DNA of 64,000 nucleotides from Nageia nagi (Eukaryota > Pinophyta). The notes beneath the pieces were generated by a model. It was not told where the DNA came from and did no database searches. It saw nothing but the letters and a program-made list of their open reading frames with translations. The stretch is from positions 116,002,001 through 116,066,000 of the forward strand of contig JBITNC010000001.1 of assembly GCA_050084985.1 (NCBI GenBank), written 5' to 3'. This document shows positions 11,515 through 24,638 of this stretch, in pieces (position 1 is the stretch's first letter; each line of letters starts with the position of its first letter). A program made the position numbers and the translations under genes.

Positions 11515-12840
11515 TTATATTTACAAGGGTGTAGTGCATTATGTGCCTAGAGATGAAAACCCATATTCAAACTATAATAGTGCACATTTACCAAAAGAAG
11601 TAGCTTTACTATCTACTCATTATTTTACAACACCAATATCACTAGAAAGACCATTGATTTTTGGGGTGGGTAAGAATAATTATTTGTTGAGCTCTTTGAA
11701 TGAAGAACATGCTATTAATCAAGAATCATCCAAAACTCAACAAAAAATTAGTAATGATTCATCACCAAAGAGAGAACCCACACCACAAGAAAAATGTACC
11801 TAGAAGGAAAGGGATCAAAAGTTGGATGAATAAAGCAAAGCTTACTCATTAAAAATTCCATCTCCCACAGATACATCAGTAAAAATTGACGATTCTAAAA
11901 AAAAGGATAAGTCATCAAACATCTACCTAGTAACAATAAAACTAATAGATTATGGTTAGGGGAATTTGGGATTGATGATGTTATTTTTAGTATTCCTTCT
12001 ACTCAAGAAATAGGAAGACTAAAGGAATCTCCCAATGTAGTAAGAAAATTGGTACCACTAGGAAAAGTTCCTAATATAACTATCTTTATTTATATAGGTC
12101 CTATAGAACCACCTCTCATTTATTTACCTCAACCACATGAAGGTGTTTTATGTAATTCATTAGAATATCTATCACCTTATGTGAGATTGTTTGTCCAAAG
12201 ATATTTCAATAGATGTCAATGGAAAGGATGAGGCTATGTCGATATGAATAAGGACCTCAATATACAATTGATATCTATTACCAATTACCTACTAATAAAA
12301 TAGGATTGAGATACAAAAGTAAGAACTAGAAAGAATCTAGTTGTAAAATAGTTGAGCCAGAACTAGAAAAACTAGAATATGAAAAATCATACGAAAAGTC
12401 TAAAGAAATGCTAAATCAAGATAATTCATAACATTGAATGTTATATTTAGAAATACTATTTTCTAATGTTATATCGAGTAATATGGTAGAGATTGAATAA
12501 ATACTTGATGAAGGTTCAAAAAAAATATCTTGTGACTATTCAGGAAGTTATGAATTTTAACCATTAAGCCTAATAAGATTAAGTAGCTCTTCATCATACT
12601 TCATGGTGGAAGAAGATACTAAAGACTTCACACTAATTTCTAAACAACCTACAATACAATACTTCAAGGATATCGATACCATATTACAAACCTCAAAATT
12701 TACCATAAATACAACCTTGAAAGACCAAAATTTAGGTGAAGACAAAGAATATAACCTAAATGATGGAAATTGGATTTCGATACCAAATCAGTTGGAATAG
12801 GGTTCCCACATGTTAATTGAAGAAACCATTGAGGTTGACT
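11515..12840 (+). pseudogene. Element A protease-RT linker
   Basis: Frames at 11495-11803 (LTR end plus A), 12049-12231 and 12603-12800 read as a hydrophilic linker with many Glu, Ser and Pro residues, as seen between protease and RT of Tat elements. No catalytic motif is visible. Stops and frameshifts split it into at least three pieces. Confidence 0.5.
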
Positions 12841-13870
12841 TAAATGATGATCCAAATAATCCTAAGATTATTCAACTAGAAAATTCACTAATTGAAGATG
12901 ATAGATGAGAATTTATATCTATAATTAAAGAAAAGAAAAAGATATTTGCATGGTCATACACTGATATGATAGGATTGGATCCCAACTTGGTGGTCCATAA
13001 CCTAGGTATTTAAGAAGATGCTAAACCAATTAAATAAAAATTACATAAGATGCATCCTACAATAGCATTATTGATAAAATAAGAAATACAAAAACTCTTT
13101 GAAGCCAAGTTCATACATCCCATTGATTATTATGATTGGATTTACAACATGGTACTAGTTAAAAATTCCAATGGAAAGATTTGCATATGTATGAATTTTA
13201 GAGATTTAAATAAAGCTATCCCTAAGGATGATTTTCCACTACCAAACATAGATAATTTGGTTGATTCTACTATTGAAAATGAAGTGTTATCTCTCATGGA
13301 TGGATTTTTAGGGTACAACCAAATAAGAGTAGCACCTAAAGATCACATAAAATAACTTTCATAACACCTTGGGGAACATTTTATTATAAGGTAATCCCTT
13401 TTGGCCTAAAAAATGCAAGAGCTACTTACCAATGGGAAATGACATACATTTTTCATGATTACATGCATGATATTGTAGAAGATTACATAGATGATGTATT
13501 AGCTAACTTTAAAATCTAGAAAGACCATCCAAAAATACTTATCAAGATATTTGATATATTATTAGAGTATAATATTCGATTAAATCTCAATAAATGTATT
13601 TTGGTCTCACATCAAAAAAACCATTAGGTTTTAGTATTTCTAAGAGGTGAATTGAAGTAGACCTTAATAAGATAAAAGTGATAGTGAATATGCTTCCCCC
13701 CTAAAATATAAAGCAATTACAAAGTTTACAAGGCAAGTTGGAAGATGTAAAACATTTTATCTCACAATTATCTTATAAGTGTAAACCTTTCAATAAATTG
13801 TTAAAAAAGGGGATTACATTCCACTAGGGAAATGAAAAATAAGAAGCATTTGATGAAATAAAATGTTATC
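12840..13870 (+). pseudogene. pol: Element A reverse transcriptase relic (Ty3/gypsy type)
   Basis: Visible motifs in order are IFAWSYTDMIGLDP (about 12945), KICICMNFRDLNKAIPKDDFP-like block (13177-13235), LSLMDGFLGYNQI (13291-13328), FITPWGTFYYKVIPFGL-like block across a frameshift near 13354, and the catalytic YIDD (about 13484-13495). FLGYNQI and YIDD in this order identify the gypsy family. Stops are frequent after 13350. It would copy element RNA into cDNA. Confidence 0.85.
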
Positions 13871-14280
13871 TTTTATCACCTCCAATTTTAGTCCCACCTA
13901 AGGAAAGGGAACCATTCCTACTTTACACATTTGCTGCAGAATCAACATTGGGAACTTTTCCTGCTCAAAAAAATGAAAACAATAAAGAATAAACTATTTA
14001 CTACCTCAATAGAACCCTAATCGATTATGAAATTAAGTACATATACTTAGGAAAGTTATGTTTAGTTATGGTTTTTACAACTAAGAATTTGAGATATTAC
14101 ATGCTAAATCATACTACATATGTGATTGCTAAAGTAGATCCATTAAAATACATGATGAATAAAAAATACCAAAATATGAGGACATCTAAATGTATTATGC
14201 ATTTGACCAAATTTGATTTACAATTCATAAGTAAAAAATTGATCAAAGGTCAAGTCATAGCTAATTATCCTGCATAACCA
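13870..14280 (+). pseudogene. Element A RT-linked RNase H relic
   Basis: After the RT, the frame reads EPFLLYTFAAESTLGT, YYLNRTLIDYE and LRYYMLNHTTYV, then DPLKYMMNKK. This is the usual gypsy RNase H order (the catalytic D of the first motif is replaced here by the YTF segment). It is interrupted by stops but only mildly frameshifted; 14068-14277 is open. It would remove template RNA during cDNA synthesis. Confidence 0.75.
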
Positions 14281-14369
14281 CCTTTATACAATAATAAACC
14301 ACTCATTATTGAATTACTAGATGAACATATTTTCCAAATATATGAGACAGAAATCCTCATTGATCCTAA

Positions 14370-14750
14370 AGAAGATTGGGATATAGTAATATACTTTGAT
14401 GGATCAAGATATGAAAAAAATGGAGGTACAAGAGTTGTGTTTGTTACACCTCAAGGGGTCCCTATACCTTATTCCTTCAAAATTAATTTTTCATGCACAA
14501 ATAACAATGTTGAGGATGAAGCTTTGATATAGCCATAAAGAAAACTATGAAATTGAAACTAAAAAGGGTTAAATTCATTGGTAATTCATTATTGATTATA
14601 AATCAAGCTAAAAGGATTTTTTAATGTAAATAATATTTACTACAAAAGTATAAAAAAATGTTTATAATCTATTACAATCATTTGAAAAGTATGATTTAGA
14701 AGCAACACCAAGGTTAACCAATAGATTTGCTAATGCTATGGCTTCAATCA
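14370..14750 (+). pseudogene. Element A second (archaeal-type) RNase H relic
   Basis: A second RNase H follows the first: YFDGSRYEKNGGTRVVFV (about 14393-14446), then FSCTNNNVEDEAL (about 14488-14526). FDG, the Gly-rich turn and CTNNxxExEAL are the signature of the extra RNase H that Tat-lineage elements carry between the RT-linked RNase H and integrase. This is the main evidence for the Tat assignment. The sequence breaks down after about 14530. Confidence 0.75.
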
Positions 14751-14939
14751 GACCTTTGATACCTAAAAACCTTCATCAATAAAACATTCACATTGAGATA
14801 GTCCAAATTACTCAATCTTCATTAGAAATAGATGGAGTAGAACATGTGATCCTCAATTATAGTATGGAATACAAAAAATTATGGCATATCTAACTAGTGA
14901 AATTCTTAAGAGATGGAATCTTTTCTATTAATTTAACAA

Positions 14940-16125
14940 AATCAGCTAGGAAAGCATTCAAATTAAAACCTTCTCATTGTTGTATGCCAAGGGATGTCCT
15001 ATATCATAGAGGTTTTGATGGAATATTACTTATATGATTATAATGGAAGGATTCACAAATCACAATCTCATGTGCACATGATGGAATATGTGGAAGCTAT
15101 TTTAGTGGTTCCACAATAGCAAAATAACTAATACATATGGGATATTATTGGCCCACTATGGAGCATGAATGTATATAATATGTTAAAACATACATTAAAT
15201 GCTAATAACATTCTAACCTATTTAATCAACCATATCAAGAATTATAACCCATGCAATCATTATGGCCATTTTTGATATGGGAATTAGATTTGATAGGAAA
15301 ATATGCCTAATCTTCTTGGGAGGTAATTTATAATAAGAGCTACATAATACTTCACAAAATGGGTTGAAGCTATTTCTACAATTTCAATGAAAGAACAAAA
15401 GATAGAAGAATTCATAGAGCATCATATTATTTATTGCTTTTGAATTCTTTCTCAAATTATCATAGATAATGGAAATAATTTCAAGAATAAAGAAGTATTA
15501 GCTTTATGCAAAGGGTGTCATATTCAGATTAGTTTTTATTATCTTATTACCCCCAAGGGAGTGGACAAGTTGAGGATACAAACAAAATTGTTTGTAGAAT
15601 TTTGCTCAAAATAGTTGACAACTCTCATAGAGATTGGCATGCAAAGATTCAACATGCTTTATGGGCTTATCGCACTAGAATGAGAACTCTTATTGGGGCA
15701 ATTCCATTTTCTCTAGTCTATAGGGTAGAAGCAATTTTACCCTTAAAAATAGAAATCCCAACTTTGTGAATCACTTTAGAATATTATATCATAAAAAAAG
15801 AAACTCATAAAATGAGGTTAGACCAATTGTTGCTCTTAGAAGAAAGATGAGTTATTGTGTTGGAACACATGTGTACCTATCAAAGTCATATTAAACAAGC
15901 TTTTGATAAAAGGGTTAAAATTTGTGAAATCATTATAGGAAACCTAATATTAAAAAAAATAAAAAAACCTTCATTAATGGAAAGGAAACTTTGTAAAAAA
16001 AATTTCCCTAACTAGTCAGGACCTTACATAATTAAAAAAAAAGTTTGATTCAGTTGCATATCACTTAGATGACCTAGAAGGTTCTAAGGAGTGTGAGCCA
16101 ATAAATATCATGCATAGTTGCCCCT
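14940..16125 (+). pseudogene. Element A integrase relic
   Basis: Several frames together show the integrase core: YFTKWVEAISTISMKEQ (about 15345-15400), IIIDNGNNFKNKEVLAL (about 15460-15515) and, after a frameshift, a PQGSGQVE-like segment (about 15550). The C-terminal end reads KMRLDQLLLLEER (about 15810), SGPYIIKKKFD (about 16015) and EPINIMH (about 16095-16115). The last is the usual end of Tat integrases. Heavy stop load; dead. Confidence 0.75.
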
Positions 16126-16392
16126 TTTATTGTTAAAATTACTCTTTTTTCTTTATGTATATGTTGTAAATATTTATATAAAGAGAATAAAACTTCATAA
16201 TTAACTAATTAAAATAAATGAATTTAATAAATGACAATCAAAGGGATCAAGAGTATTCATGTGTTGCTGGAAAGAAAAGGAATAAAGCAAGAACCATGGT
16301 TTGACAAGTCTAGATATTTGGGAGATAGAGCCATATCTAAACACATAGAACTCAATTTTCAAGAAGCATGAATTTTTTTTCAATTACTTATT

Positions 16393-17415
16393 GATATACA
16401 AAGGGATCTAGCCATAAGGCATTATCTAGGTATATTTGATGGTTGGAAAAATCTTTGTTAAAAGAGAAAAATTTGAAATTTACCTTGATAGGGCTATGTA
16501 TTTCCAAGGTTTTTATCATTATTGTGAGTAAGTACATAAAATAAATTTATTATGCTTGTATTGGCCTATTACAAAACCCAAAGTCATACTTAATTGTATG
16601 TTTAATGATTAGGTTTTAGATGTTACATCTCAAGATTTGCTAAGCCTATATCCAATCATGACTTGGATGAATCAACTTGTAGGATATTTATGTCATCAAA
16701 ATTTAATATATTGTTTTTCTCCTTTGTTTGTGCCTAGAACTAGAAAATAAAAAAGAGTCAAAAGAAATATCAATAAATAATTTTCTTGAATAAATTCAAG
16801 GTTCATATCTCTGTCTTGTGACCATCCTGAAAAAATAATAATAACCAAAAGGTTGAAAGTTACGAAACTAGTACACATCTAGTTTGACTATGTTGGTCAA
16901 AATTTTATGTATAGATATAAAGGAGATGTCTACATGTAATTACTTCAAAAACCTCCTTCTGTACTTATGGAACATTTCCTTAATTTACCCAAAGAATTGC
17001 AATTATTGATAACCATGAAATACTTTGAAAATCGTACATCAAATGCATGTGAAGTAAAAATAAATGGTTTAAAGGTTGTCATTGAAGTAAAGGCACAAGA
17101 AATGTGGATGGAACAAGAATCTAAAATGAGTTCAATACAATGGTTTCATATACATTAGATCTATGATAAACCCCAAATTATGATAGATTGTATTGAATAT
17201 ATTCATATCAAATTTATGGGACATCCTTTCATTTTGACTTCAGTTATTTCTAATCAAGTATTATCATATCATATGCCATCCTTTCTAAAAGATGAGATTG
17301 TATAAAATTATAGTTCATTGTCTAGTAATAATTATTCTATGTATAATCCTTTGAATGTAAAAGCATAATTTGAATGAATTAATCAATATCTAGATAAAAT
17401 AAAATGAACTAAAAA
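16393..17415 (+). pseudogene. Unidentified decayed sense frame behind element A pol
   Basis: One frame can be followed without frameshift from about 16490 to 17410, with roughly a dozen stops in about 305 codons, about half of what random sequence this AT-rich would give. It reads as plausible protein, for example MTWMNQLVGYLCHQN (from 16658) and MEHFLNLPKELQLLIT (16967). I recognise no domain. Its position just behind integrase fits an extra ORF of the kind reported for Tat-lineage elements. It could be a chance low-stop run. Confidence 0.4.
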
Positions 17416-20255
17416 TGTTAGCTAGAGACATTATTCTAACATCATTGATAATAAGAGTTTTGGTGTTTTTGTAGGAGCCTCATTCTATACTTTCTGTTGT
17501 GGACTTCTTCATTACAACTGATTCCACCACCTCCCATTTCAGTACATCCTATATGCATACCATCCTTTTCTATGCTTCTTGAGGTACATATTGAAGTTCC
17601 AACTTCATCTATGCAACCTAAAGGAGTCATTAGAAAGTTTAAGATAAAACCTAAATCACCACTCTGACCACTTGTTTTGTATCCCATTCATTCCCAACTA
17701 TGTATTCTAGGGAAAGATCCTCTTCACCTTCAATTAAGGCCCCCTTTCTATTACTTCTTAAATCATTTGCATTGGATTATTTGTAGGAAAACTATTTACC
17801 AGCATCATTCAAAGGTTGTAAATTGCTTGTCATTGTGAAAAACCATAAAAAAATTATAAAAAATAATAATATAAAATTAACAAAAATATTAAAAAAATAT
17901 AAAAAAATAAATAAAAATGTGTCTTGTACATATGTGTGTGTTGCATATATATTTTTTGATCTTTTCATGTTTATTAATTATTTTCATGAAAATAAAAGTT
18001 TTATATATGTGGTGTCTTTAAAAACTTTATGCAACTTTTGAAATTTGCATATAATGTTGCAAGTGGATGATTGCATTCCAAACACAAGCATCATGAGTCA
18101 TCCTCATTGTATTTATGGACTGACTAATCAGGAGATAGTTTATCCATATCATATTCCACCTAATCCTTGGGAATTATCTTCCCTTTATATTCCACATTCA
18201 CCTTATACATTCCCAAGTGACCATATAGAGAGTCAATTCCTATCATTAGATGTAGACACATATCATTTTTTAAGTTTCTTGATGGTGTTCAACATAAGAT
18301 TTTATCTATGAAAGCATTTTTGAGTCTATTGGATAGATCTAATTATAATTATAACATTCTATAAGATTCCTTTTGAGTGAGCATGTATATCGATCATGGA
18401 CCATGTTGGGGAACTTGCATGATTTATGACATAGCTAATGAAGAGTTTCTCCACAACTTCATCTATTTACTTTCTATATTAGATTTCATATGGAGGATTA
18501 TGATTAGTGCCCATATTAATCCATTCATTTGTATACTCATCAAGTTCTGTGATACACCATCTTTGCATCCTCAGGAGTCTTTTGATGAACTCACCATTGC
18601 CCATGTAATATATATAAATATTTTTTATTAGGAATTCATGTTTTCTGTGTCTATCACTTGCCATGCCACACATTATATTGTTGATCATACTATTCATAAT
18701 TATTATCATTTTCATCCCATCTCCCATAGTCATTTACTGCAAACCCTCACCCGACATGGAATACATTAATTATAGGTAGAAGATGACTAAAAAAAAGATA
18801 AAAAAATTATAAAAAACCAATATATATGTATATACTCAAAAAATTATTTCTGAAGATCTTGACTATTGGGGTGCACTACTCTCTATGTTCATATCATACC
18901 ATTATGTTCATCTCATTCACTACCTCCATCATTGTAAGACTAATAAGTGTCAAATAATATAATTATAGAAATTTACCAAGATATACATATACATTGTATA
19001 TTTATCTGTATATCATTTTTATATATGATTGTACATATAAATAAATAAGTAGTTAATGGGCATAATATTCATAACCTATTTTGTCAAGATATCTTCCATA
19101 AAGTTTTTGAAACTTTGGATGATAAATAGACAAACCTTGATACATTTTCAGGATATTATGAACTCATACATTTTTACACATTCTAAATCTTGAGACAATA
19201 AAAAAATTTACGTTCTTTGAGCATAATTTTGAGTGATTATTCATCCTATTATTTCACTTCACCCCAAACCTAAGAGATAGGATCGAAAGGAAAATATAGG
19301 AAGAAAAAATATATAGGTAAAATAAAAGAGAGAAAGAAAGAAAACAAAAGAAAAGAAAAGTAGAATTCTTGGGTGATTATAGTATCCTCTATCAAGAATA
19401 TGGACACTTGATTGACAATATAGAAAGGTTGTAATGAGATCTAGCAATTAGTCTTCATTAGGGATATGAATGCCTATCTGGCAGTGAGATATACCTTACA
19501 AAGAGGTGACATGTGTAGTATTTATGATGGATGTATGGATGTTTCACATGTATGAATTAGATTACATATTTTAATCTCTTGAAACATTAAATTGATGAGC
19601 ATCAAAAGAAGAAAATGAACATCATTGCACACACACAGGTTCATAACAAACTTAAGTGTATCATAACTTTGTTTTATATCATCCTTAGTAGATGAAATTG
19701 AAACAAAATATTATTTTATGAAATTAGTGTTAATATATTATTAATTACACTTCTTTATTATATTTTACATTCACATAACTTCACAATACATAGTATTATT
19801 ATCTTGGTAGGTTAACTAGCTTGTTATGTTTGATATTCAAATAGTTATACCAGCTATTTATGTTCACTTATCCATGAGTGTACATTCATAGCACTATAGA
19901 TTCATATATTTATCCATCTATGTGTTCATACCATTTTACATACATGCATTATCCCATATGTATAAATAACCAAGAAAATGAAAAATGATGATATCTGATT
20001 TTGTACTACTATAAATGAAATATTATACAAAATATGACAAGTAATAATAATGATCTATGATAATTAAATGATTGCATCATATGGGAACCATTATGCAATA
20101 CAATGTAAAGTAACATCAATGATCCACCATCATGATATACCACATTAAAATTAAACTTAACCCTAGAATCATCATTCATAACATAACACACAATAATATC
20201 AAAATAACAACTCATAAAACCATCATCATAAACACATGAGTATCCAAATATATCA

Positions 20256-20256
<1 letters not shown>
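17416..20256. other. AT-rich stretch without recognisable genes
   Basis: Short frames at 17823-18041, 18045-18311 and 18377-18631 show no family motif. An A-rich run (17845-17920) and a purine-rich run (about 19275-19365) stand out. It may be 3' untranslated sequence of element A or intergenic DNA. I see no LTR pair, tRNA or promoter here. Confidence 0.6.
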
Positions 20257-20321
<65 letters not shown>

Positions 20322-20358
20322 CAAACAAATAGATATATATATATATATATATATATAT
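20257..20358. repeat. Compound microsatellite (CA)32 and (AT)13
   Basis: (CA)32 occupies 20257-20320; after a 12-base spacer, (AT)13 occupies 20333-20358. The apparent reading frames with poly-Cys-Val or poly-Thr-His across it are artefacts of the repeat. Such arrays are length-variable. Confidence 0.97.
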
Positions 20359-20499
20359 CAAAAAATAAGTCATATTATCCATCACCTAGACATCCATGCC
20401 ATCCTAATCATGATCATCATGATCCCAAAATTGAATATAAGTATATAATATCACATCATAAACTAACAACAAAATGACATAACAAAAAGGGAATAATAA

Positions 20500-22509
20500 T
20501 CAATCCTTATAGGAATCCTCATACTCACTTCCCTCACCACCACCTTGACCATTGGTCTCACCAACCTCCAAACCTCTCTATATTGATGGGCTACCAATAC
20601 TCCTCTCTTATCTAGCTACTTGAATATCTAAATACTTACACTTGTGATGAGATGAAGTAGCAGTAGCACTCCTACTAGGATACACTACATATCTACCTCT
20701 ACTCACTCCTACACTAATACCTCCCTATGCCTCATTGGTTGTAGCAGCTAGAAGAGCATTGATATCTAGACAAATGTAACCTAAGGGAGGAAGAAGATAA
20801 TCCAAATTGAGCCTAAAAGTAGGAATTCCTACTAGACATGTCTTAACTACCCCTTGGTAGTAATCCCTATGTTTGTAAATATCTTTGAAAAAAAGTGAAA
20901 GAGTACCTCTCTGCACTAGTTGTAACACCTTCTACTCCTATTTCTTGTTGTAATATTTGCACCATGACTCATGTCTTATCTCTCTTCTTCTAGTATCTAA
21001 GTTTATCCTTATTTGAGTGCCTATTCCACTAAATTTGTGCACATAAAGACTCATTATCCTAAAGATACTAATCAAGTAATGATTGTGACTACCCAAGTAA
21101 AAACTTAATCTCTTTAATCTCACCCTATAATGAATCATGGCTATGTATCTCTAGAACTAGTATATCCTCCCCTAGAGTTCCCTAACTTATGCCAACCTCC
21201 TCATTTGGAACCTCCATCTCAGGAAGATCCTTTGCATGGGTCATCCCAACATCCTACTCTCCCTCTACACTAGGACCCACATTAGGATCTTCCACACACT
21301 ATCTCACTTGATGACCCTAGTTGACCTCATTGGACTCCTCCAGCTTAGCCTACCACCAAGCAATAAAACCTTTAGTAACCATAACATCATCTACATTTAC
21401 ATCCTCATCTATAGTATCATGTCCAGTAGGATCAAGATTTGCATAAACCAAGGGCTTAAGACCCTCTACTGGAAGGATACCCTCTCTTTGATACCTAGTG
21501 GGCTCTGGAGGAATATCTTGAAAAAGCCCAAACTATCATCTCACATAATCAAACTAAAAATACTCCAAGAAATTAGTTTGTCAAACACTAAGGACTCTTG
21601 CCTATATATTATCAACAATATTAACCTCAAGCTTGTCACATATTGGATATAAATGATATGGATGAAACCTAGCATCATTAGGAATGAGCTAAATCAACAT
21701 ATCATGATAGAACCCCACATTATGATAAACTCCATCTATGATATGATTGTGATAAACTCCATCTATGATATGGATGTATAAATCCTTCCACATATCATAA
21801 TCCTCATAGTATACTCTACATTTGTAGTAAAAATAAGAATAGGAAGTCTATGAGGATGTGCTATAATAATATGCTCATACACCCACACTTGAAAAGTGAC
21901 TATAATAGTCAACGAGGTCCTATGATCCTAAGAATAAAAAAAAATCTCCTTATAACACTATGCTAGCAAAGTGGGATCCCAAGAAAAGATGATACCATGC
22001 TACATCACATCTACCACTAGTGGAAGTAATGACTAGGGAAACCTACCACTACTCATATTAGGTAATGCATAGCACTGGATCAACCCCATAAAAAATGAGA
22101 ACCTAATACTCCCCTATTGATTGTCATGCCAATACTAAGATACTTGATCCTACCTAAGCTAATCTTAGACATGATCATATCAACTCAATAAGCCCCATAT
22201 AAATAAGTAATGGATGCTGTCATCTTGATCAATGACATGATGAATCCTCTAACCTTGGATGGGTAAATGGTACAAGCAATTAATATCTTCTATAGTAATC
22301 ATCATCTCCCCTATTGGGAGATAGAAAGTAGACATGGTAAAATCCCATAGCTCAAGAAAAGCCACCACAAGAGGGTACTCCTAGTGGAGGTGACCCATGT
22401 AGGATCTAGTGTTGAAACCCACACTTTCAAGAAACATGTGGTCTATAGTAGTAAGAAAAGTATGAACCTCCTAAAGGATCATGGGATAATGACCCTTAGG
22501 GTCAAACAT
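20500..22509 (-). pseudogene. Plant mobile domain (PMD, PF10536-type) relic
   Basis: Read on the minus strand from a possible ATG at 22507-22509, the frame gives SVGFNTRSYMGHLH, then ELWDFTMSTFYLPIGEM and ITIEDINCLYHLPIQG (about 22255-22330), then FQVWVYEHI (about 21870-21895). These match the order of the PMD signature: LxxRWxxxTHTFHLPxGEMTITLxDVxxLxGLPIxG followed later by LQxWAYEHF. The frame holds about ten stops but stays in phase for over 600 bases. Beyond, PEPTRYQREGILPVEGL and similar runs (21400-21500) suggest the C-terminal part reaches about 20.5 kb. PMD proteins (MAIN/MAIL family) act in gene and transposon silencing, and the domain also rides in transposons. Dead gene. Confidence 0.75.
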
Positions 22510-22559
22510 AGCTCAAACCTAGAATAAAAAGTTAACTAATTAAGTTAAAAAAAAAAAAA

Positions 22560-24196
22560 TCAAACTTTAACTACCAAATGTTGACAACCTGATAGCTAGT
22601 TCATAGAGTCACTAATGTCTATTGGCTAAACATTGATGATTTTGAAACCCTTTGGTGATCACGGTCAAGGTGCCCAAAAAGGGGGAAAATTTAAAAAAAA
22701 AATGTACCATATGATAAATTTCAAAAATATGAAAGTGATTTAAACATGTAACTAACAACTTCTATGGATTCACATTTTTAAATTAGGCCCTAGAAATAAC
22801 AAATTTGACAAAAACTTTAAAATAGGGTTTTAAAACCCTACCTCCTATTTTATTGATCATTTATGGATAGTTTCGATAGCATCTTGGCACATAGATGATA
22901 ACAGAGCAAGGAAATAGGTGGCTCATGATGTAAAATATGATACGTCAACCAAAATTCCTAAGAATAACAAAATATAAATGAGAAAATGATAACTCATTTT
23001 ATCTTTTTATTTTGAACACAACTTGGAACATTGATGATTTACATGGAACACTAATGATTAGGTCTAGTTGTCAATTACCCATAAAATTAAACAAATACTC
23101 AAAATACAACATACAAAATTTAGAAAGGGGAAAAATGAATAAAATAATTAAGCCCTCCTAATTTAGGATTAGTTAAGGTTCATATCGAGATGAAAATGAT
23201 AAAATATCATAATATAAAGTATTTAAGCCCCTCTTCTATATGAGGCAAATACAAAAGTATGCCTATATATCAAATGCATATTAAAAAATCCTCTTAAACA
23301 TCTCATCATAATCCATGACAAGGTAATAAAAACACAACAAAAATGAACAAGAATTTTACTTGTTAAAATAACCTAAGTCACATGCTTAAAAGAAAACAAA
23401 TTTCATGAATAGTTCAAATTCAAAAAATCTAACATGATTAACAAACATGATACGACCTTCTACATAAGATCATCATGTACCCTCACTGACATGATAGAAG
23501 CTAACAAAATCAAATCAAGTGTATACATAAGACCCATAGTTTATCTTGTACTAGCTTTGACATATGCAAATGAGTCAAGCATCATCATGTACCTACCACA
23601 AATAGCACACAATATTGAGATAGACACGAGAATTATTTTGGTATACACAATAATGGTTTATAAAATATGACAAAGTGTAAAAGTGGAACATGAGTTGATT
23701 ATGATTTTACCAATCAAATTTAACTTATCCATAGAGATTAGGTCAACTTTAAGCATCAACCAACTATCAGCACAAGTTAGGGGACTTAAATAAAACCCCC
23801 AAACTTAAAAAAAATCAATCAAAATCACAAAAAAAATGACTAATATGATTAAAAAATATATAAAATACTTAATTCCTATTTCTAGTTTAGGTTTAGCTTA
23901 GGTTTATATCAAAAAATACAATAATATATTTAGAATCTTCTTTTAATATAGGAATCTAGATGAGAAACATATACCCTAGGTCCCTTGTGAGGTAACATTA
24001 AGAAAACTACCATTAATTCCTCATGCCTTTGAAAAAACAAAATCATAATAACATATATCTATGCAAAAGACCCTAAAAATTTAAAAATATTTCAAATACA
24101 AAATTAAATAAGTTGCTTACTTGTTGATTTGACAAGGTTAAGTATTTCAAAAAAACTAAAACTTATGGATAATTCTAGATTTGAAAAATGACCCTT
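22560..24196. other. AT-rich non-coding DNA, first half of a degenerate direct repeat
   Basis: No gene is visible. Segment 23130-23430 resembles 23830-24130, and segment 23434-23760 resembles 29377-29700 on the other side of element F. Without F this would be a tandem duplication with a period of about 0.7-0.8 kb. The short frame at 23434-23670 is not supported by any motif. Confidence 0.5.
22676..22690 (+). promoter_or_regulatory. Polypurine tract candidate
   Basis: AAAAAGGGGGAAAAT stands alone in AT-rich sequence just beyond the antisense PMD relic. If element A includes that relic, this could be its plus-strand priming tract before the 3' LTR. No LTR partner is available to test this. Confidence 0.3.
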
Positions 24197-24201
24197 ATTT
24201 T
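24197..24201. repeat. Left target site duplication of element F (ATTTT)
   Basis: ATTTT precedes the TG of the 5' LTR and recurs at 29336-29340 directly after the 3' LTR. Confidence 0.85.
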
Positions 24202-24622
24202 TGTTGAAGTTTTAGGCCTTCAAAATGTCAAATTTGAAGAAAATTTTAATCTCTATTTCTAGCTAACCATGATAGGCCCAACCAACCCAACTAGCCCATT
24301 AGTTAGCACAAGTCTCAACCGGCCTACAAGTTAGCAGAACTAGTTTGCTGACAACTAGTTAGTACATAGGAAATAGACTTGGTCAGAATGGTAAAAATTT
24401 GTTGATCTTGAGCTAATATTTCTCAATTTCATTTTCTATACTTGATAGGCAACATGTTCATGGTTATTATGTGTTAATAAACTTCTATTTTTAGCATGTA
24501 GATCAGATTTGGAGTCTTATTGAGAATGTTTCTCAATACACTTATCAATGGTTAAGCTTGCTCCAAAAAGATGTATAATGTTGTAATCTATTAATTTTTA
24601 TTAATTTAATGGGCATTCTCTA
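24202..24622 (+). repeat. 5' LTR of element F
   Basis: It starts TGTTGAAGTT and ends CATTCTCTA, where the 3' copy has CATTCTCTCA, so one C is lost here. It aligns to 28886-29335 through blocks such as the CTTGATAGGCAACATGTTC region (about 24442) and the GAGAATGTTTCTCAATACAC palindrome-like block (about 24522). Confidence 0.85.
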
Positions 24623-24625
24623 ATT

Positions 24626-24638
24626 ATAGTATCATATC
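24626..24638 (+). promoter_or_regulatory. Decayed primer binding site of element F
   Basis: ATAGTATCATATC follows three bases after the LTR end and resembles TGGTATCAGAGC of initiator Met tRNA with several mutations. Confidence 0.5.

Larger units (their letters stand above)
11515..16135 (+). mobile_element. Ty3/gypsy Tat-lineage element A, right part (pol)
   Basis: This is the continuation of A after the insertion of E. The reading resumes at once with IYKGVVHYVPRDENPY and SAHLPKEVALLSTHYF. The order is linker, RT, RNase H, second RNase H, integrase; RT before integrase is the Ty3/gypsy order. The last recognisable integrase residues (PINIMH) are near 16110. The 3' LTR is not recognisable because its partner is outside the window; sequence up to at least 22.7 kb may still belong to A. 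Confidence 0.8.

Noticed and set aside
18045-18631. Two short plus frames that could be exons
   Set aside because: No domain, no splice context and no relative in the window; composition is like the surrounding AT-rich DNA.
20009-20448. Long frames with Cys-Val or Thr-His runs
   Set aside because: They are translations of the (CA)32 microsatellite and not genes.
16136-24201. 3' LTR of element A
   Set aside because: The 5' LTR is outside the window and no terminal motif with a convincing tract could be fixed; only a PPT candidate at 22676 is listed.
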